From: Emmonsiellopsis sp. PD_33
Lineage: Eukaryota; Ascomycota; Eurotiomycetes; Onygenales; Ajellomycetaceae
DNA length: 42,294 bases
Reading direction: 5' to 3'
Assembly (NCBI GenBank): GCA_032988165.1
Contig: JANTQF010000309.1
Span: forward strand, 1 to 42,294
Program-made: the position numbers and the translations under genes
Shown: positions 40,249 to 42,294 of the stretch, piece by piece
Position numbering within the stretch: the first letter of the stretch is position 1
Layout: every line of letters begins with the position of its first letter
The notes under the pieces: model-generated
Databases searched by the model: none
The model's input: only the letters and a program-made list of their open reading frames with translations
What the model was told of the DNA's origin: nothing

Positions 40249-41406
40249 ATGGACATGTCCGATAATGCCCAGCCGCTTCACGGTAGGCTCCCTGCGTCCT
40301 GTTTGGTATTTGTCATAATTGGATAGAGAAGTAGGCTGACTGCCCATGTGTTTCTAGTCTTCGATCTCCCACAGCTCTACACTAAGCCGAGCGCGACGGA
40401 TATCCTGCGAGCTCTGGACCAGCTAGCCGTGGGTCCGCGCAACTTCAACGATGACGGCAGTTCCCAGCAAATCCTCCTCGGCGGAGTCTCACAATACCTC
40501 ACATCCATCGTAGCCAGCGCACTGGCATGGGTCGACTCTGACGATCTGCGGGAAGCAATCTGGGATGCAGCCAGCGCCCGTCTTTGCGAACGATCGGGCA
40601 GGACTGGTAAATACCCCGACAGCTTGGAGCTCACCACGTAGCGCATCGCTAACCCTACCGGAACAGCTATGCCAGCCATCTCCAGAGAATTCACCATCCC
40701 AATGACCCAGAACAAGGATTTCCCACTCACCTTACACGAACCCTCACTCACCTCCGACAATTTGGGAATGAAAACCTGGGTCTCGTCCTACCTCCTCGCC
40801 AAACGACTCCACACCCTGCTCATTCCCCCATCCTCCCTTGTCCCATCAACATATAAAGACAATCGCCCCATTCGCGCGTTAGAACTAGGTGCCGGCACAG
40901 GTCTAGTCGGCCTCTCGTTCGCAGCCCTCTGGGGCTCCGCCGCTTCCATCCACCTGACCGACCTCGATGCCATCGTACCGAACCTCGCACACAACGTCTC
41001 GCTGAACGAGGAACTTCTCAATAAGACCGGCGCAACCGTATCAACAGGTGTCCTGGACTGGTCCGTCGACCCAGAGCCCAAGCCTACCGACGACGAGAGA
41101 TGCGACGTCATCCTAGCCGCCGACCCGTTGTACTCGCCTGAACACCCCAAATGGCTTGTCCAGACGATCCAGCGCTGGCTGTTCCCCGATGGGGAGTCGA
41201 GGGTGGTTGTCGAGATGCCATTGCGTGAGGCGTATTTGCCGCAGGTGGCGGATTTCAGGCAGCGGATGGGCGCGGCGGGGTTAGTCATGTTGGAGGAGGG
41301 GGAGGAGATTGGGTATGATGATTGGGAGGGGAGTGATGGGGAGGCGCTTGAGGTGCGGTGTTGGTGGTCGGTTTGGGGGTGGAAGGGGGATGTCGACAGG
41401 GAGTAG
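40249..41406 (+). CDS. Protein-lysine N-methyltransferase, EFM2-like (MTF16 family), 340 aa
   Basis: Seven-beta-strand SAM-dependent methyltransferase of the METTL21/EFM family. Exons: 40249-40282, 40358-40606, 40667-41406. The N-terminal extension (VFDLPQLYTKPSATDILRAL) plus LTSDNLGMKTWVSSYLLAKRL precedes SAM motif I, ALELGAGTGLVG (about 166-176), then LTDLDAIVPNLAHNVSLN and the motif-IV-like VILAADPLYSPEHPKW. The C-terminus ends in a Trp-rich strand (RCWWSVWGW). Yeast EFM2, a relative with a similar N-terminal extension, methylates elongation factor 2. The substrate here is inferred only by similarity; older annotation would call it a putative nicotinamide N-methyltransferase or Rrg1-like protein. 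Confidence 0.82.
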
Positions 41407-41705
41407 CCGTGCAACGAACTATTTAACGAAGATATGAATATGAATAAGCTGCATGATTAGATTTGAATAGAATAGAATAAATAGACTAGACTAGACAAGA
41501 CTAGATTAAATTAGCAAATACAGACACGATGCATTATGTTGTTCCCTGCAGAAAGAAAATATCAAGCAGAAACCTGCCTGGTTCATGTGACTCCGCCATA
41601 TGATGTCATCGCATAGGGGGCAACATCTCAACTATTTCAATACATCAAGAAGAGACTCTTAAAGGAACTTTCATACAAATATATCACCCATCCCCAAACA
41701 CAATC
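41407..41705. other. Intergenic with short TAGA/CTAGA-type repeat
   Basis: A degenerate simple repeat built from AATAG and ACTAG words occupies 41464-41505, just after the methyltransferase gene. The remainder is the promoter and leader of the next gene. Confidence 0.55.
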
Positions 41706-42294
41706 ATGGTCCTCGGCCTCCTAACAATAACCTCCATCCCCACCGTCATCGGCGTCGCCGAGGGCGTCAGCGAGCAGAAAAAAGCCAACAGGCGAAAAGA
41801 TGACGAGAAGCGCATGGCCAAATTCTACCTCGACGTGTTCTGTGAGGGGGACTCGGAGACGGCGAAACAGCTGGCGGGGAAGAGGGTGGTGTTGAGGGAT
41901 AACAAGGTACGTTACATACAGTGCATGCATGAAATTAGCGTGCTTGCTTCATTTATTAAATGCTAGGTTCTAACTAACTAACAAAAAGGTCTACCTCGAT
42001 TCCCGCAATCCGGCCTCCCGCGCCATTCAAGCTCACACTGCTGAAGCCTTCTACATCGGCTATCCGGACGAGGAGCGCGAGCCGACGCTCGGTCTCGTTA
42101 GTTCCGTCTCGACGGACCCGCCGATGCTGAACTGGATATATGTTGATAAAGACACGTTGGAGTTGAAGTATGGGAATCGCACGCAGAGTCGGCCGCATCA
42201 TGTTGGGCCGTGGGATTGGACGGAGGATCAGGTTGGGTTGACGATGAGGGGGGTGGAGGGGTTTGTGGCGGTTGAGGAGGATGAGGGGGAGGGG
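41706..42294 (+). CDS. Unrecognised protein, 3' end outside window
   Basis: Exons 41706-41906 and 41989 to the window end (phase 0, donor GTACGT, acceptor AACAAAAAG), giving at least 169 residues with no stop before base 42294. The N-terminus, MVLGLLTITSIPTVIGVAEGVSEQ, is hydrophobic without a clear cleavage site and could be a signal anchor. A Lys/Arg/Glu-rich segment (about 25-40), AKFYLDVFCEGDSETAKQLAGK and, after the intron, VYLDSRNPASRA and AEAFYIGYPDEE follow. Trp-containing GPWDWTEDQ lies near the right edge. The pattern looks like a conserved fungal protein of unknown function; I cannot name a family. Confidence 0.65.

Overview
The window is nuclear DNA from a filamentous ascomycete, most likely an Aspergillus-like member of the Eurotiales (inference). 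The support is many short GT-AG introns (about 50-145 nt) with CTAA-type branch points, TATA boxes 150-240 nt upstream of start codons, C/G-ending codons in real exons, and a gene set typical of such moulds: a secreted AA9 LPMO, a MoaA-MoaC gene like Aspergillus cnxABC, a QDE-2-type Argonaute and small fungal-only proteins. I see no bacterial operon, tRNA, rRNA, CRISPR array or intact transposon. The genes are mostly unrelated housekeeping or accessory genes.

Layout. 1-1794: 3' part of tRNase Z (+). 2775-4007: aldo-keto reductase (+, 4 exons). 5587-6430: AA9 polysaccharide monooxygenase (+, 3 exons). 7137-7795 and 8226-8950: two divergent tandem paralogues of an unrecognised family (+) with the same intron plan. 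9581-10232: membrane-anchored thioredoxin (+). 10747-11523: decayed gene (+). 12071-14032: histidine acid phosphatase (-, 7 exons). 15937-17331: Rag GTPase Gtr2 (+). 17900-18798: membrane-anchored cytochrome b5-like protein (+). 19423-20087: ribosomal protein eS25 (-). 20666-22230: WRAP73/Wdr8-like WD40 protein (-). 22589-24346: FAD-dependent monooxygenase (-, 7 exons). 25392-25778: secreted cysteine-rich protein (-). 27447-28823: DUF3669-like protein (+). 29747-32210: molybdenum-cofactor gene cnxABC (+). 32530-35862: Argonaute (-, 6 exons). 36517-38784: Noc2 (-). 38990-39819: Vps28 (+). 40249-41406: EFM2-like lysine methyltransferase (+). 41706-42294: unrecognised conserved-looking protein (+), cut by the window end.

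The exon models were built by hand from splice consensus, reading frame and family motifs; every multi-exon model closes in frame. The most interesting observations are: (i) in cnxABC the 5' splice site sits inside the codons for the MoaA C-terminal Gly-Gly, with a stop immediately after, so intron retention gives a MoaA ending in GG while splicing removes GG and fuses MoaC; (ii) the tandem paralogue pair at 7.1-9.0 kb; (iii) a probable GC-AG intron and 13- and 16-nt microexons in the phosphatase; (iv) a kinase-like reading of the DUF3669 protein; (v) a Kex2-type preproprotein with a C-CC-C-C-CC-C cysteine order; and (vi) a gene broken by two compensating frameshifts.
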